Source: Hyphococcus sp. (GTDB lineage: Bacteria; Pseudomonadota; Alphaproteobacteria; Caulobacterales; Parvularculaceae). Taken from it: 34,745 bases of DNA. The position numbers and the translations under genes are program-made. Within the stretch, counting starts at the first letter, position 1; each line of letters opens with the position of its first letter. The notes below the pieces were generated by a model. The model ran no database searches. It had not been told where the DNA came from and saw only the letters and a program-made list of their open reading frames with translations. The stretch lies in the NCBI GenBank assembly GCA_021604585.1, contig BQJG01000036.1, forward strand, positions 1-34,745, read 5' to 3'. Below, piece after piece: positions 16,157 to 23,952 of the stretch.

Positions 16157-17224
16157 TTACGCGCTTTCCTTCAACACGCCGCGGCGGATCTGATCTTCTT
16201 CAATCGACTCAAACAGCGCCTTGAAGTTGCCCTCGCCGAACCCTTCATTGCCCTTACGCTGGATGATCTCATAGAAAATCGGCCCGATGGCGTCCTGCGT
16301 GAAGATTTGCAGCAGCAAGCCCTGCCCTTGCGTCGGGGCGCCGTCGATAAGGATCTTGTTCTTTTGCAGGCGGGCCAAATCTTCGCCGTGATCGCCAATG
16401 CGCTCACCGACCTTTGCGTAGTAGGTGTCCGGCGTATCCTGAAACGGCACGTCGCGTTTTTTGAGTGCTTCCACCGTTGTATAGATATTATCCGTTCCGA
16501 GCGCGATGTGTTGAATCCCTTCGCCATTATAGCGTTGCAGGAATTCCTCAATCTGAGATTTCTCGTCCTGGCTTTCATTGAGCGGGATGCGGATCTTGCC
16601 GCACGGGCTGGTCATCGCTTTTGAAATCAGGCCCGTGAGCTTGCCTTCAATGTCGAAATATCGAATCTCGCGGAAATTGAAGATCGACTCATAATAGCTC
16701 GCCCATTTGTCCATATTGCCGCGATGCAGATTATGGGTCAGGTGATCGATATAGGTGAGACCCATATCATTTTTCTTTGGGTCGGCGCCTTCAATCGGTT
16801 CAAAGTCGACATCATAAATTGAGCGCGCGCCGTAACGATCAACCAGATACACATTAAGCCCGCCAATCCCTTCAATACCGGGAATGTTCAATTCCATCGG
16901 CCCGGTTTTGGCTTCGATTGGTTTCGCGCCGCGTTTCACCGCTTCGTCGAAGGCTTTCTTTGCGTCTTTAACGCGGAACGCCATGGCGTTGGCGCCGGCG
17001 CCATGTTGATTGCGGAAGACGCCGGGCTGGCCTGCTTCTTCGCGGTTCAACAGAAAGTTGATGTCGCCCTGACGATAATGGATGACGTCTTTCGAGCGGT
17101 GCTTGCCGACAGCAGTAAACCCAAGGCGTTCAAACAGCGTAGCCAGTTCATCAGGATTGCCGCTGGTATATTCGACAAACTCAAAACCATCGGTGCCAAT
17201 CGGGTTTTCGAAAAGGTCAGCCAT
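16157..17224 (-). CDS. hppD: 4-hydroxyphenylpyruvate dioxygenase
   Basis: Fe(II) enzyme that converts 4-hydroxyphenylpyruvate to homogentisate, the second step of tyrosine breakdown. The length, 355 residues, is normal. Two vicinal-oxygen-chelate domains are visible: the first about 12-135, the second 155-350. The iron ligands are His161 (YIDHLTHNL), His239 (GIQHIALGTDNI) and Glu319 (FYEIIQR). The C-terminal gate motif GFGEGNFKALFESIEEDQIRRG is intact. GAGGA precedes ATG 17224. The product feeds homogentisate dioxygenase, not present here, and then MaiA (18022-18663). It heads an operon with marR. Confidence 0.97.
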   Translation of the reverse strand: MADLFENPIGTDGFEFVEYTSGNPDELATLFERLGFTAVGKHRSKDVIHYRQGDINFLLNREEAGQPGVFRNQHGAGANAMAFRVKDAKKAFDEAVKRGAKPIEAKTGPMELNIPGIEGIGGLNVYLVDRYGARSIYDVDFEPIEGADPKKNDMGLTYIDHLTHNLHRGNMDKWASYYESIFNFREIRYFDIEGKLTGLISKAMTSPCGKIRIPLNESQDEKSQIEEFLQRYNGEGIQHIALGTDNIYTTVEALKKRDVPFQDTPDTYYAKVGERIGDHGEDLARLQKNKILIDGAPTQGQGLLLQIFTQDAIGPIFYEIIQRKGNEGFGEGNFKALFESIEEDQIRRGVLKESA

Positions 17225-17282
17225 TTTGGTCCTCGCAATCTGGATTGAAATCGCCGGGCCTTTGGCGCCAGCATTGCGATGA

Positions 17283-17311
17283 TAGTAACATATGTTACTA
17301 AATCAGATCAA
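17283..17311 (-). promoter_or_regulatory. hppD promoter with overlapping 18-bp palindromic operator
   Basis: Bases 17283-17300 read TAGTAACATATGTTACTA, a perfect palindrome. On the minus strand a -35-like TTGATC (17306-17311) is followed after exactly 17 bases by TTACTA (17283-17288) as a weak -10, so the palindrome covers the spacer and -10 box. This is the geometry of a repressor site, most likely for the MarR protein encoded downstream of hppD. The site lies about 60 bases ahead of the hppD ATG. Confidence 0.7.
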
Positions 17312-17331
17312 CCGCCGGATCGGGCGTGGAA

Positions 17332-17922
17332 TCAGCCCTTGCGGCAATGAGCCGAGTTGTAGATTTCCCCGCCGCGGGCCGCGTAATCCTTGAGGACTGA
17401 GGCGGCGTCAGCACGCATCACATCAGCCACAACCTCGATCCCGCGCTTTTCGAGTTCCTGCTCCCAATCATAGGGCTTGGCGCCTTCGTCAAAGCCGACC
17501 GCCTCCACATCTTCGCCGCGGGCGCCCATCACGACGCGGGTCACGCCGGACCACGGCACGGCGCCGAGACACATAGCGCAAGGCGCGGCGCTGGTGACAA
17601 GTTCATGGGCGGGAAAGCCCTTCGCGCCGAGATCGAACGTGCCGAGTTTCTTCTGCGCCAGCGACACTGCCATCATCTCAGCATGCAGAATGGAAAGACC
17701 CGCCGTGGCCACCATATTGACGCCGAGCGCCACCAAGACGCCGCTGTCGCGCTCAAACACGCCGGCCGCAAACGGACCGCCATCGCCGCGCGCAACATTC
17801 TCGCGCGCCGCGCCAATCACCCGCACCATGCGCGCCTCATCGCCAGCAATCGGCGGGGTTTCGCGCGCATAGTCGCGCAGCCATTGCGGCGAAGTGATGA
17901 GGAGAGAATCAGCGTGTGACAT
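17332..17922 (-). CDS. Nucleoside/guanine deaminase family protein
   Basis: A 196-residue zinc-dependent deaminase of the cytidine-deaminase superfamily. The zinc site is complete: His80 and catalytic Glu82 (LHAEMMA) with Cys115 and Cys118 (PCAMC). GDGGPFAAGVF and the C-terminal AHCRKG fit the guanine deaminase/tRNA-specific adenosine deaminase-like group more than true cytidine deaminases; the exact base is not determined. The start is ATG 17922; the codon before is TTG. It lies upstream of the hppD operon on the same strand but has its own promoter space and is divergent from maiA. Confidence 0.88.
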   Translation of the reverse strand: MSHADSLLITSPQWLRDYARETPPIAGDEARMVRVIGAARENVARGDGGPFAAGVFERDSGVLVALGVNMVATAGLSILHAEMMAVSLAQKKLGTFDLGAKGFPAHELVTSAAPCAMCLGAVPWSGVTRVVMGARGEDVEAVGFDEGAKPYDWEQELEKRGIEVVADVMRADAASVLKDYAARGGEIYNSAHCRKG

Positions 17923-18021
17923 CAAATCAGCTTTATTCGCATCCGGCGCCTGTTCCCACTCAGATATCCGGCGCTATGGTCAAGGGAGAGAGGGCATAGA
18001 CGCCTTGAGGAGAAACGGCAA

Positions 18022-18663
18022 ATGAAGCTTTACGGCTATTGGCGCTCCAGCGCCACCTATCGGGTGCGGATCGCGCTGGCCTTAAAAAACCTGCCCTATG
18101 CTTATGAGCCGGTGAACCTGTTAAAAGGCGAACAACGAAGCGAGGCCTATCTCGCCAAAAATCCGACAGGGCTGGTGCCGACCTTGGAGACTGATGATGG
18201 CGCACTCCTCACCCAGTCGCTGGCGATTATCGCTTATCTGGAAGAGACCCACCCGGACCCGAGCCTGATGCCGGGCAATCCGGTCGCGCGCGCCAACGCC
18301 CGCGCCATCGCCATGACGCTGGCCAGCGAAGCCCAGCCCTTTGGTAATGTCCGTATCCAGAATTATCTGAAGAATGAGCGCGGCTTCGACGAGGCAGCGA
18401 TGAAAGACTGGATGAACCGCTGGCCCGGCGGCGCCATGGCGGCAGTTGAAAAAATGCTGTCGCGAACCGCCGGCGATTATTGTGTCGGCGATGTGCCCGG
18501 CCTCGCCGATTGTTTTTTAATTCCGCAAATGTTTGCGGCGAAACGCTTTGGTGTTGATGTCGCCGGGCTGACGAAAACCAACGAGATTTTCGAACGCTGC
18601 CTCAAGCATCCCGCCTTCATGAAAGCGCATCCGGATGAGCAGCCGGATGCGGTAAAGGGGTAG
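18022..18663 (+). CDS. maiA: Maleylacetoacetate isomerase (GST zeta class)
   Basis: Isomerises maleylacetoacetate to fumarylacetoacetate with glutathione, in homogentisate breakdown downstream of HppD. 213 residues. The N-terminal thioredoxin-like domain carries the zeta signature SSATYRVRIAL (9-19), with the catalytic Ser. NPTGLVPTLE and QSLAIIAYLEE bind glutathione; the helical C-terminal domain includes GDVPGLADCFLIPQ. A GAGGAG ribosome site precedes ATG 18022. Its proximity to hppD (about 800 bases apart, divergent) suggests a tyrosine-catabolic neighbourhood with hmgA and the hydrolase located elsewhere. Confidence 0.93.
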   Translation: MKLYGYWRSSATYRVRIALALKNLPYAYEPVNLLKGEQRSEAYLAKNPTGLVPTLETDDGALLTQSLAIIAYLEETHPDPSLMPGNPVARANARAIAMTLASEAQPFGNVRIQNYLKNERGFDEAAMKDWMNRWPGGAMAAVEKMLSRTAGDYCVGDVPGLADCFLIPQMFAAKRFGVDVAGLTKTNEIFERCLKHPAFMKAHPDEQPDAVKG

Positions 18664-18745
18664 AACAAGTTTAAGTGTCAGAACTCTCACTCAAATCAAA
18701 CGCAAATCGCCAACGGCTTAAACGCGCCATCACAACGAATTAGCA

Positions 18746-19525
18746 TTAGCGACAATTTAAGAAGTCTATAACATCTAGCAACGGAGCCGTGCTGAGTCCG
18801 AACGCGAATGCCCCCACAACTACAAATACCAATCCCAATGGAATCCCGGCACCGACAAGCCCACCCCCGATGATGAGTAATACAAATCCCCAAGTGAACA
18901 ACGACCGCTTCCATGCAGCTAATCGTTCTTTACAATAATCGATTTCACATGCTAGCGATTGGCGAATCGTATAGGCGCGACATAGAGCCTGCCCGTCGAT
19001 TGAAGCCTCCTCTGCACCGTTGTCCCACCAAATTTGTCCGCATTCTTGCATGCCATATTGGTGATCCAACAAGCACTGTGCCGGCAAGAGCGACTCGTTA
19101 AAGTCCAGCCCTTTTTCCATATTCTTCGCGTTCTTGGATTTTACAGGTGTAAAAGTTGCTTGCTCGGAACCATCATGATCGCCGGAATTGTCTAGTTTTG
19201 TACCATGCTCCGCATCTGCGCTAATATCCACTTGCGTGTATTGACGCTCGTCAACATTGAGATTTTCAATTTCACTGATTAGGCGCTCAGCGGACACATA
19301 CATTCTCGCCCTGTTCTCGACTCGCACTTCACGATTCTGATCAAAGATTGAGTAAGGCCCATCTGTGAATGGCGCAAAAATTCCCCGCACGTCTTCACTC
19401 GAAGCCGAGCCCAATAATATGAGCGCCGCAATCAATGAAATTACGCCACCGGAAATTCGAAAAATTAAATCCTTCCGAGATTTCGCGTCAAAACCGGCCC
19501 CGTCTTTTCGGTTGAAAACCCCCAT
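18746..19525 (-). CDS. Orphan membrane protein, Cys-containing central domain
   Basis: Not recognised. A 259-residue protein from ATG 19525 (MGVFNRKDG); earlier in-frame starts lack support. There is one membrane helix at about 20-43 and a tight pair at about 205-250 rich in Gly and Val (SLFTWGFVLLIIGGGLVGAG). The central 160 residues hold five Cys (AQCLL, QECGQ, ALCRAY, LACEIDYC), an acidic stretch with DNSGDHDGSE, and a Trp-rich IWWDNG. With a Lys/Arg-rich N-terminus inside, that domain would face the periplasm and could be disulfide-bonded. Base composition is clearly more AT-rich than the neighbours, suggesting acquisition. It is convergent with maiA. Confidence 0.75.
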   Translation of the reverse strand: MGVFNRKDGAGFDAKSRKDLIFRISGGVISLIAALILLGSASSEDVRGIFAPFTDGPYSIFDQNREVRVENRARMYVSAERLISEIENLNVDERQYTQVDISADAEHGTKLDNSGDHDGSEQATFTPVKSKNAKNMEKGLDFNESLLPAQCLLDHQYGMQECGQIWWDNGAEEASIDGQALCRAYTIRQSLACEIDYCKERLAAWKRSLFTWGFVLLIIGGGLVGAGIPLGLVFVVVGAFAFGLSTAPLLDVIDFLNCR

Positions 19526-19757
19526 AGTGCCCCCGCTTTTTATACCCCACTCAACAAGAGAGCATCCAATCAACGCTCGGTCAAGTACTGATCAGACATT
19601 CTACGGACCTGTACTAATTACTTAGAAATCAAAATATTATAAACTATGTAGTGCGGAGTAAAATCCGGCCACATAGTCCGGCTTGGAAAGCGGTCTCATT
19701 TCATACAATCTGCCCTCTCCCGTTGACCCATCCCCTTTCCCCCGCATACTCCACCCC
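19526..19757. other. AT-rich intergenic region
   Basis: About 230 bases, strikingly AT-rich in its middle (19610-19665), between the divergent orphan gene and the gamma-carbonic anhydrase gene. Promoters for both should lie here. I see no clear terminator, repeat or operator. Confidence 0.4.
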
Positions 19758-20297
19758 ATGACCCCGCTCATCTTCGCCATTGGCGACAAGAAACCGATCA
19801 TCCATGAGACCGCGTTTATCGCGCCGGGCGCCGTGATTTGCGGCGACGTTGAGGTGCATGAGAACGCTTCGGTCTGGTATGGCTGCGTCTTGCGCGGCGA
19901 CACCAACAAGATCGTCGTCGGCAAGGGCTCGAACGTGCAGGACGGCACGATCATCCATGTGGACGATCCGCAATGGGGCGGGCTGCCAACCCTGATCGGC
20001 GAGAACGCGCTGATCGGTCACAAATGCATGCTGCATGGCGCGCGCATCGAGGATGGCGGCTTTGTCGGCATGTGCGCGACCATGCTGGACGGGTCGGTGG
20101 TTGAGACCGGCGCTATGCTCGCCGCCGGCGCTTTCCTCGCGCCAAAGAAAATCGTTCCCGCCGGAGAGATGTGGGCGGGGATGCCGGCGCGAAAATTCCG
20201 CGACTTGCGCGAAGGCGAAGACAAAATGGCGCTGATCGGTTCGGCGCATTATGTCGAAGAAGCGCGCGCCCACGCTGCGGCGCTGAAAAAACGCTAG
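19758..20297 (+). CDS. Gamma-class carbonic anhydrase family protein
   Basis: A 179-residue left-handed beta-helix protein of the gamma-carbonic anhydrase/YrdA/PaaY family. Hexapeptide-repeat turns run from about residue 18 to 150 (APGAVICGDVEV, GCVLRGDTNKIVVG). The metal ligands are His67 (TIIHVDD), His88 and His93 (LIGHKCMLHG). A C-terminal helix packs on the outside (EDKMALIGSAHYVE). Members have weak or no carbonic anhydrase activity, so the physiological role is uncertain. ATG 19758 is used because upstream residues are Pro-rich and unlike the family. Its TAG overlaps the stop of the convergent ELM1-like gene by four bases. Confidence 0.92.
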   Translation: MTPLIFAIGDKKPIIHETAFIAPGAVICGDVEVHENASVWYGCVLRGDTNKIVVGKGSNVQDGTIIHVDDPQWGGLPTLIGENALIGHKCMLHGARIEDGGFVGMCATMLDGSVVETGAMLAAGAFLAPKKIVPAGEMWAGMPARKFRDLREGEDKMALIGSAHYVEEARAHAAALKKR

Positions 20298-21277
20298 CGC
20301 CCCAACAACTTTTTGATTTCCGCAACAATCTCCAGCGTCGCATCCTGCGGCGTGCGTTCATACACACCAGCAGCATTCTCGAATTCTTTTGCGTCGCCGC
20401 GTGCGATTAGCTGATCGATGAACCAGCCCATTTTTTCAGCCAGACCTCTTGGCCGCCATACATAGACGCCAGAGCGCGCAGCCAGCGCTTCGCTGACCAT
20501 GTTATGTGAATCCCCCGCAACGACTAGCGCTGAGGCGCGCTTTAGCATGTCAGTATACGGATTTTCACCATCTCCGTCCCAGACAAACAATTTATCATGT
20601 CGCAAATCCGCCGTAAGAGCAGCGAGAAACGGCGGCGGCGTCCGCCGCGATGGCGTAATTGCGATGGAAGCAAAGTCACGCCCCGCCACATTGAGCCGTT
20701 GCGCAAACTCGCGCGCCGCGCTTGCGCTGTAATCGGCGCCGCCCGCCGGCCCGCCAAGCACCACCCCCAGAAGAGGCGGCGTTAATTGCGCGATTGAGCT
20801 GCTCGCATCAGTTTCGCTGTTCAACGCCGCCGATAATCCATGCGGCGAGGTCAGCGTCGAAATCACATTGGCGCCGGAGATCCGATCATGGGCTGGCGCC
20901 CAGAGCGCATCCGCCGTTGAACGGCCTGCGCGCGGATCTTTCAGGACGACAATTTTCGTGCGTCCCGCGCTCGCTTTTTTGAGCGCGCGTGCATGAGGGA
21001 TCGCGCGGCGGCCGGAAACAATCGCAAGGTCAGGAAAAAGGCCGGAGAGCGGACCGCCTTCCCTGCCCGGCGCCTCGCGCGGATCAACCGGCCCCCACGG
21101 CGCCATCCACACCCACGGCGCGCGCGGCGCCACAACGCGCCGTTCAAAATCAGGCGCCAGCGCGGCGGCGATCGCCACACATTGAACCTCATCGCCAATC
21201 TTGCCGTCGGTCAGCACCCAGACCAGCGGCGCATCCGCCTCAACAGCGCCATTTTCCGCATGTGTTGGCGCCGTCAT
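20294..21277 (-). CDS. ELM1/GtrOC1 family putative nucleoside-diphosphate-sugar protein
   Basis: A 327-residue protein of the mitochondrial-fission ELM1 family, which is widespread in alphaproteobacteria and has a GT-B glycosyltransferase-like fold. Motifs: VLTDGKIGDEVQCVAIAAAL at the N-terminus, FPDLAIVSGRRAIPHARAL, VVLKDPRAG, LLGVVLGGPAGG, and the late VVAGDSHNMVSEALAARSGVYVW, corresponding to the sugar-nucleotide-binding end. The bacterial function is unknown; in plants ELM1 is a mitochondrial fission factor. It converges with the gamma-carbonic anhydrase gene and diverges from glnA. Confidence 0.88.
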   Translation of the reverse strand: MTAPTHAENGAVEADAPLVWVLTDGKIGDEVQCVAIAAALAPDFERRVVAPRAPWVWMAPWGPVDPREAPGREGGPLSGLFPDLAIVSGRRAIPHARALKKASAGRTKIVVLKDPRAGRSTADALWAPAHDRISGANVISTLTSPHGLSAALNSETDASSSIAQLTPPLLGVVLGGPAGGADYSASAAREFAQRLNVAGRDFASIAITPSRRTPPPFLAALTADLRHDKLFVWDGDGENPYTDMLKRASALVVAGDSHNMVSEALAARSGVYVWRPRGLAEKMGWFIDQLIARGDAKEFENAAGVYERTPQDATLEIVAEIKKLLGR

Positions 21278-21532
21278 AAGTCCACCGCGCCTGCAAAATT
21301 GACGGCGCTATATAGTAACAAGCCCATAGCGCAATGTTTCGGGTGATTGGCGGAAAATTTCAATTCTGGCCCTTTCAGAGAGATTATACGATTCCAGCCC
21401 GGATTTTGATGCTGCAATGCAATATTTTCTTGCACCGGGCCCGAATCTTAACGCATGCTACAGCGACGCACGGCGCACCCAATACGCCGCATAAAGGCTG
21501 TCACGGCAAAACATAACAGGGGCCTATCACCA
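21278..21532. other. glnA leader/intergenic region without glnB
   Basis: 255 bases between the divergent ELM1-like gene and glnA. I looked for a sigma-54 promoter (TGGCAC-N5-TTGC) and paired NtrC sites and found none convincing. CAGGGG, 11 bases before the start, is the likely ribosome site of glnA. No open frame of glnB type is present. Confidence 0.4.
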
Positions 21533-22939
21533 ATGAGCGCAGAAGCCATTCTCAAACGCATCAAGGACGAAAAAATCAAATTCGTCGACCTCCGCTTCAC
21601 CGACACCAAAGGCAAGTGGCAGCATGTCACCTTCGACCAGTCCATGATCGACGCGGATTTCCTTTCCGAAGGCACCATGTTCGACGGATCGTCCATCTCC
21701 GGCTGGAAAGCCATCAACGAGTCCGACATGGTGTTGATGCCGGACACCAACACCGCCGTCGTCGATCCGTTTTTCGCCATGCCGACGCTCGCACTGTTTT
21801 GCGACATTCTCGAACCGTCCACCGGCCAGCCCTATTCGCGCGATCCGCGCACAACAGCAAAAGCCGCTGAAGCCTATCTCAAATCTTCCGGCATTGGCGA
21901 CACCGCCTTTTTCGGACCGGAAGCGGAATTTTTCGTGTTCGACGACGTGCGCTGGTCAGTCGAACAAAACAATATGGGCTACGCCGTCGACTCCGCTGAA
22001 GGCCCGTATAACAGCTCCACCGATTTTGAAGGCGGCAACCTCGCCCACCGTCCGGGCCCTAAAGGCGGATACTTCCCCGTGCCGCCGATCGACAGCGAAC
22101 AGGACATGCGTTCTGAAATGCTGGCGGTGATGGGCGATATGGGACTTGAACCTGAAAAACATCACCACGAAGTGGCTCCGTCACAGCACGAACTCGGCAT
22201 GAAGTTTTCGACGCTGACGACCATGGCCGACCGCATGCAACTCTATAAGTACATTATTCACCAGGTTGCTGCCGGTTACGGCAAGACCGCAACCTTCATG
22301 CCGAAACCGATCTTTGGCGATAATGGCTCGGGCATGCATGTTCACCAGTCGGTTTGGAAAGGCGGTCAGCCGCTTTTCGCCGGCAATCGTTATGCAGACC
22401 TTTCCGACACTTGCCTGCATTACATTGGCGGCATCATCAAACATGCGCGCGCCATCAACGCCTTCACCAATCCGCTGACAAACTCTTACAAGCGTCTGGT
22501 GCCGGGCTATGAGGCGCCGGTATTGCTCGCTTACTCTGCACGCAACCGTTCTGCGTCGGTGCGCATTCCCTGGGTTTCATCGCCAAAAGGAAAGCGCATC
22601 GAAACGCGCTTCCCGGATCCGGGCGCTAACCCCTATCTCGGCTTTGCTGCGCTCCTGATGGCGGGCCTCGACGGTATCGAGAACAAGATCCACCCGGGCG
22701 ATCCCATGGACAAGGATCTCTACGATCTGCCGCCGGAAGAATTGAAAGACATCCCGACCGTGTGCGGCTCGCTGCGCGAAGCGCTCGGCGCGCTCGATGC
22801 TGACCGCGCCTTCCTGAAGAAAGGCAATGTCTTTAACGACGACCAGATCGACGCCTATATCGATCTCAAAATGGCCGACGTCATGCGCTTTGAAACGACG
22901 CCGCACCCGGTTGAATTCGCGATGTATTATTCGGTCTGA
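21533..22939 (+). CDS. glnA: Type I glutamine synthetase
   Basis: ATP-dependent synthesis of glutamine from glutamate and ammonia, the main nitrogen-assimilation step; a dodecameric cytoplasmic enzyme. 468 residues from ATG 21533 (MSAEAILKRI), the normal length. The beta-grasp N-terminus (FVDLRFTDTKGKWQHV, TMFDGSSI), the ATP/metal block FFGPEAEFFVFD, GDNGSGMHVHQS, and SARNRSASVRIP are present. Tyr397 (DLYDLPPEE) is in the position of the adenylylated tyrosine of E. coli, so control by a GlnE-type adenylyltransferase is likely. In many alphaproteobacteria glnB precedes glnA; here the upstream neighbour is the divergent ELM1-like gene. A rho-independent terminator follows. Confidence 0.97.
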   Translation: MSAEAILKRIKDEKIKFVDLRFTDTKGKWQHVTFDQSMIDADFLSEGTMFDGSSISGWKAINESDMVLMPDTNTAVVDPFFAMPTLALFCDILEPSTGQPYSRDPRTTAKAAEAYLKSSGIGDTAFFGPEAEFFVFDDVRWSVEQNNMGYAVDSAEGPYNSSTDFEGGNLAHRPGPKGGYFPVPPIDSEQDMRSEMLAVMGDMGLEPEKHHHEVAPSQHELGMKFSTLTTMADRMQLYKYIIHQVAAGYGKTATFMPKPIFGDNGSGMHVHQSVWKGGQPLFAGNRYADLSDTCLHYIGGIIKHARAINAFTNPLTNSYKRLVPGYEAPVLLAYSARNRSASVRIPWVSSPKGKRIETRFPDPGANPYLGFAALLMAGLDGIENKIHPGDPMDKDLYDLPPEELKDIPTVCGSLREALGALDADRAFLKKGNVFNDDQIDAYIDLKMADVMRFETTPHPVEFAMYYSV

Positions 22940-22964
22940 TCATTCTTTCAGACCCGTAGAAATC

Positions 22965-22992
22965 AAGAGGCCGCTTCTCGGGCCTCTTTTTA
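22965..22992 (+). terminator. Rho-independent terminator of glnA
   Basis: AAGAGGCC (22965-22972) and GGCCTCTT (22981-22988) form a perfect 8-bp stem with an 8-base loop, ending in a run of T. It begins 25 bases after the glnA stop. Its T-rich edge touches the end of the convergent hydroxylase gene. Confidence 0.88.
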
Positions 22993-23838
22993 TGCAGCCG
23001 TTCGCTCCGGAGGCGTTATGGCGGCGACGGCCGAACCATCCAGCGGCTTGCGCACAGCCGCCGCGAATTTTTCGTGATAAAGCGGATGCTCGGTTTCCAT
23101 CAGACGGTCCCACCAGGTGAAATAAAGACCGTAGTTCCACCCGGCCTGCGCATGATGCAGATCATGGTGGGTGACTGTCGTCATCCAGTCGAACACTGGT
23201 CGCCCATCGCGGCGGCTCGGGAAGAGTTCATAGCCGCAATGCCCGACAGCGTTCCGAACAATCATATGAATCAGGAACACGATGATCGCCGCTATTGACG
23301 TTGGCATGATGAACAGGGCGATGGGAAGGAAAGCTGCGTTAATGGCCGCTTCGCCGATATCGAAGGAATAAGCCGTCCATGGTGAAGGATTATGCGACTT
23401 GTGATGCGTTCGGTGGAAGCGCCTGAATAGACGCGGATGATGGATTAGCCGGTGCGTCCAGTAAAACCAGGTGTCGTGCAGAACGATCAGCGCGACAACG
23501 GTAAATGCGAAATACGCCCAGCCTCGCTCATTCGCGACGTAGTAAGTGTCCAAAAAGTGAGCTCTGGCGGCTATGACGGAAGCAACGCCGGAAAGCGAAA
23601 AGATGACTGTTGTGCGCATCGACACGAGAAACTCGCGCCGCATCTGCTGCGAGTTTGGTGATTTTTCCCTGATTTTGCGGCCTGCGAGCCGCCCGGCGAA
23701 GAGGACATTCACCATCAGGAACACCCCGCCCGCACCCAGGAGATAGCGCATCAGATCATTGGGCAGGATGTGCAGGAAAACGCCCATGGCGGCGGTCAGG
23801 GGGGCGGCGGCTTCGATCAGGCTGGCAAGTTGCTCCAC
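22990..23838 (-). CDS. Fatty acid hydroxylase / sterol desaturase family protein
   Basis: Membrane di-iron enzyme of the fatty acid hydroxylase superfamily, about 282 residues from GTG 23838. That start has AGGAG six bases upstream, whereas the longer frame from ATG 23913 would add 25 atypical residues. The His clusters for two irons are complete: HDTWFYWTHRLIHH, FHRTHHKSHN, and THHDLHHAQ, with an extra HCGYEL. Four or more membrane helices surround them. It hydroxylates or desaturates a lipid; the substrate (sterol, carotenoid, sphingolipid or fatty acid) cannot be told. It lies downstream of, and on the same strand as, a membrane-anchored AraC regulator that may control it. Confidence 0.9.
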   Translation of the reverse strand: MEQLASLIEAAAPLTAAMGVFLHILPNDLMRYLLGAGGVFLMVNVLFAGRLAGRKIREKSPNSQQMRREFLVSMRTTVIFSLSGVASVIAARAHFLDTYYVANERGWAYFAFTVVALIVLHDTWFYWTHRLIHHPRLFRRFHRTHHKSHNPSPWTAYSFDIGEAAINAAFLPIALFIMPTSIAAIIVFLIHMIVRNAVGHCGYELFPSRRDGRPVFDWMTTVTHHDLHHAQAGWNYGLYFTWWDRLMETEHPLYHEKFAAAVRKPLDGSAVAAITPPERTAA

Positions 23839-23952
23839 ATCTTTCTCCTCGTTTGCGGGTGAGGAGACGGTGACGAAGGGCGCGCCTCTTATCTCCGCAA
23901 TTCCAGAAAACATGCGGCTTTTTCAAAAATGATCAGGAGTTTTTGAAACCGG

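Noticed and set aside
15620..16624. Forward open frame of 334 codons opposite marR and hppD
   Set aside because: It is antisense to two firmly identified genes, has no recognisable motif and is rich in His/Arg as expected of a shadow frame.
18664..19757. Possible insertion sequence or toxin-antitoxin pair in the AT-richer stretch
   Set aside because: There is only one open frame, no transposase motif, no terminal inverted repeats or target duplications, and no toxin signature.
21278..21532. Riboswitch or attenuator before glnA
   Set aside because: I could not build a stable conserved-looking stem with a terminator or recognise a glutamine-riboswitch core in this leader.
23839..23913. N-terminal extension of the hydroxylase from ATG 23913
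   Set aside because: The added 25 residues do not look like the family, and a GTG at 23838 has an ideal AGGAG ribosome site.
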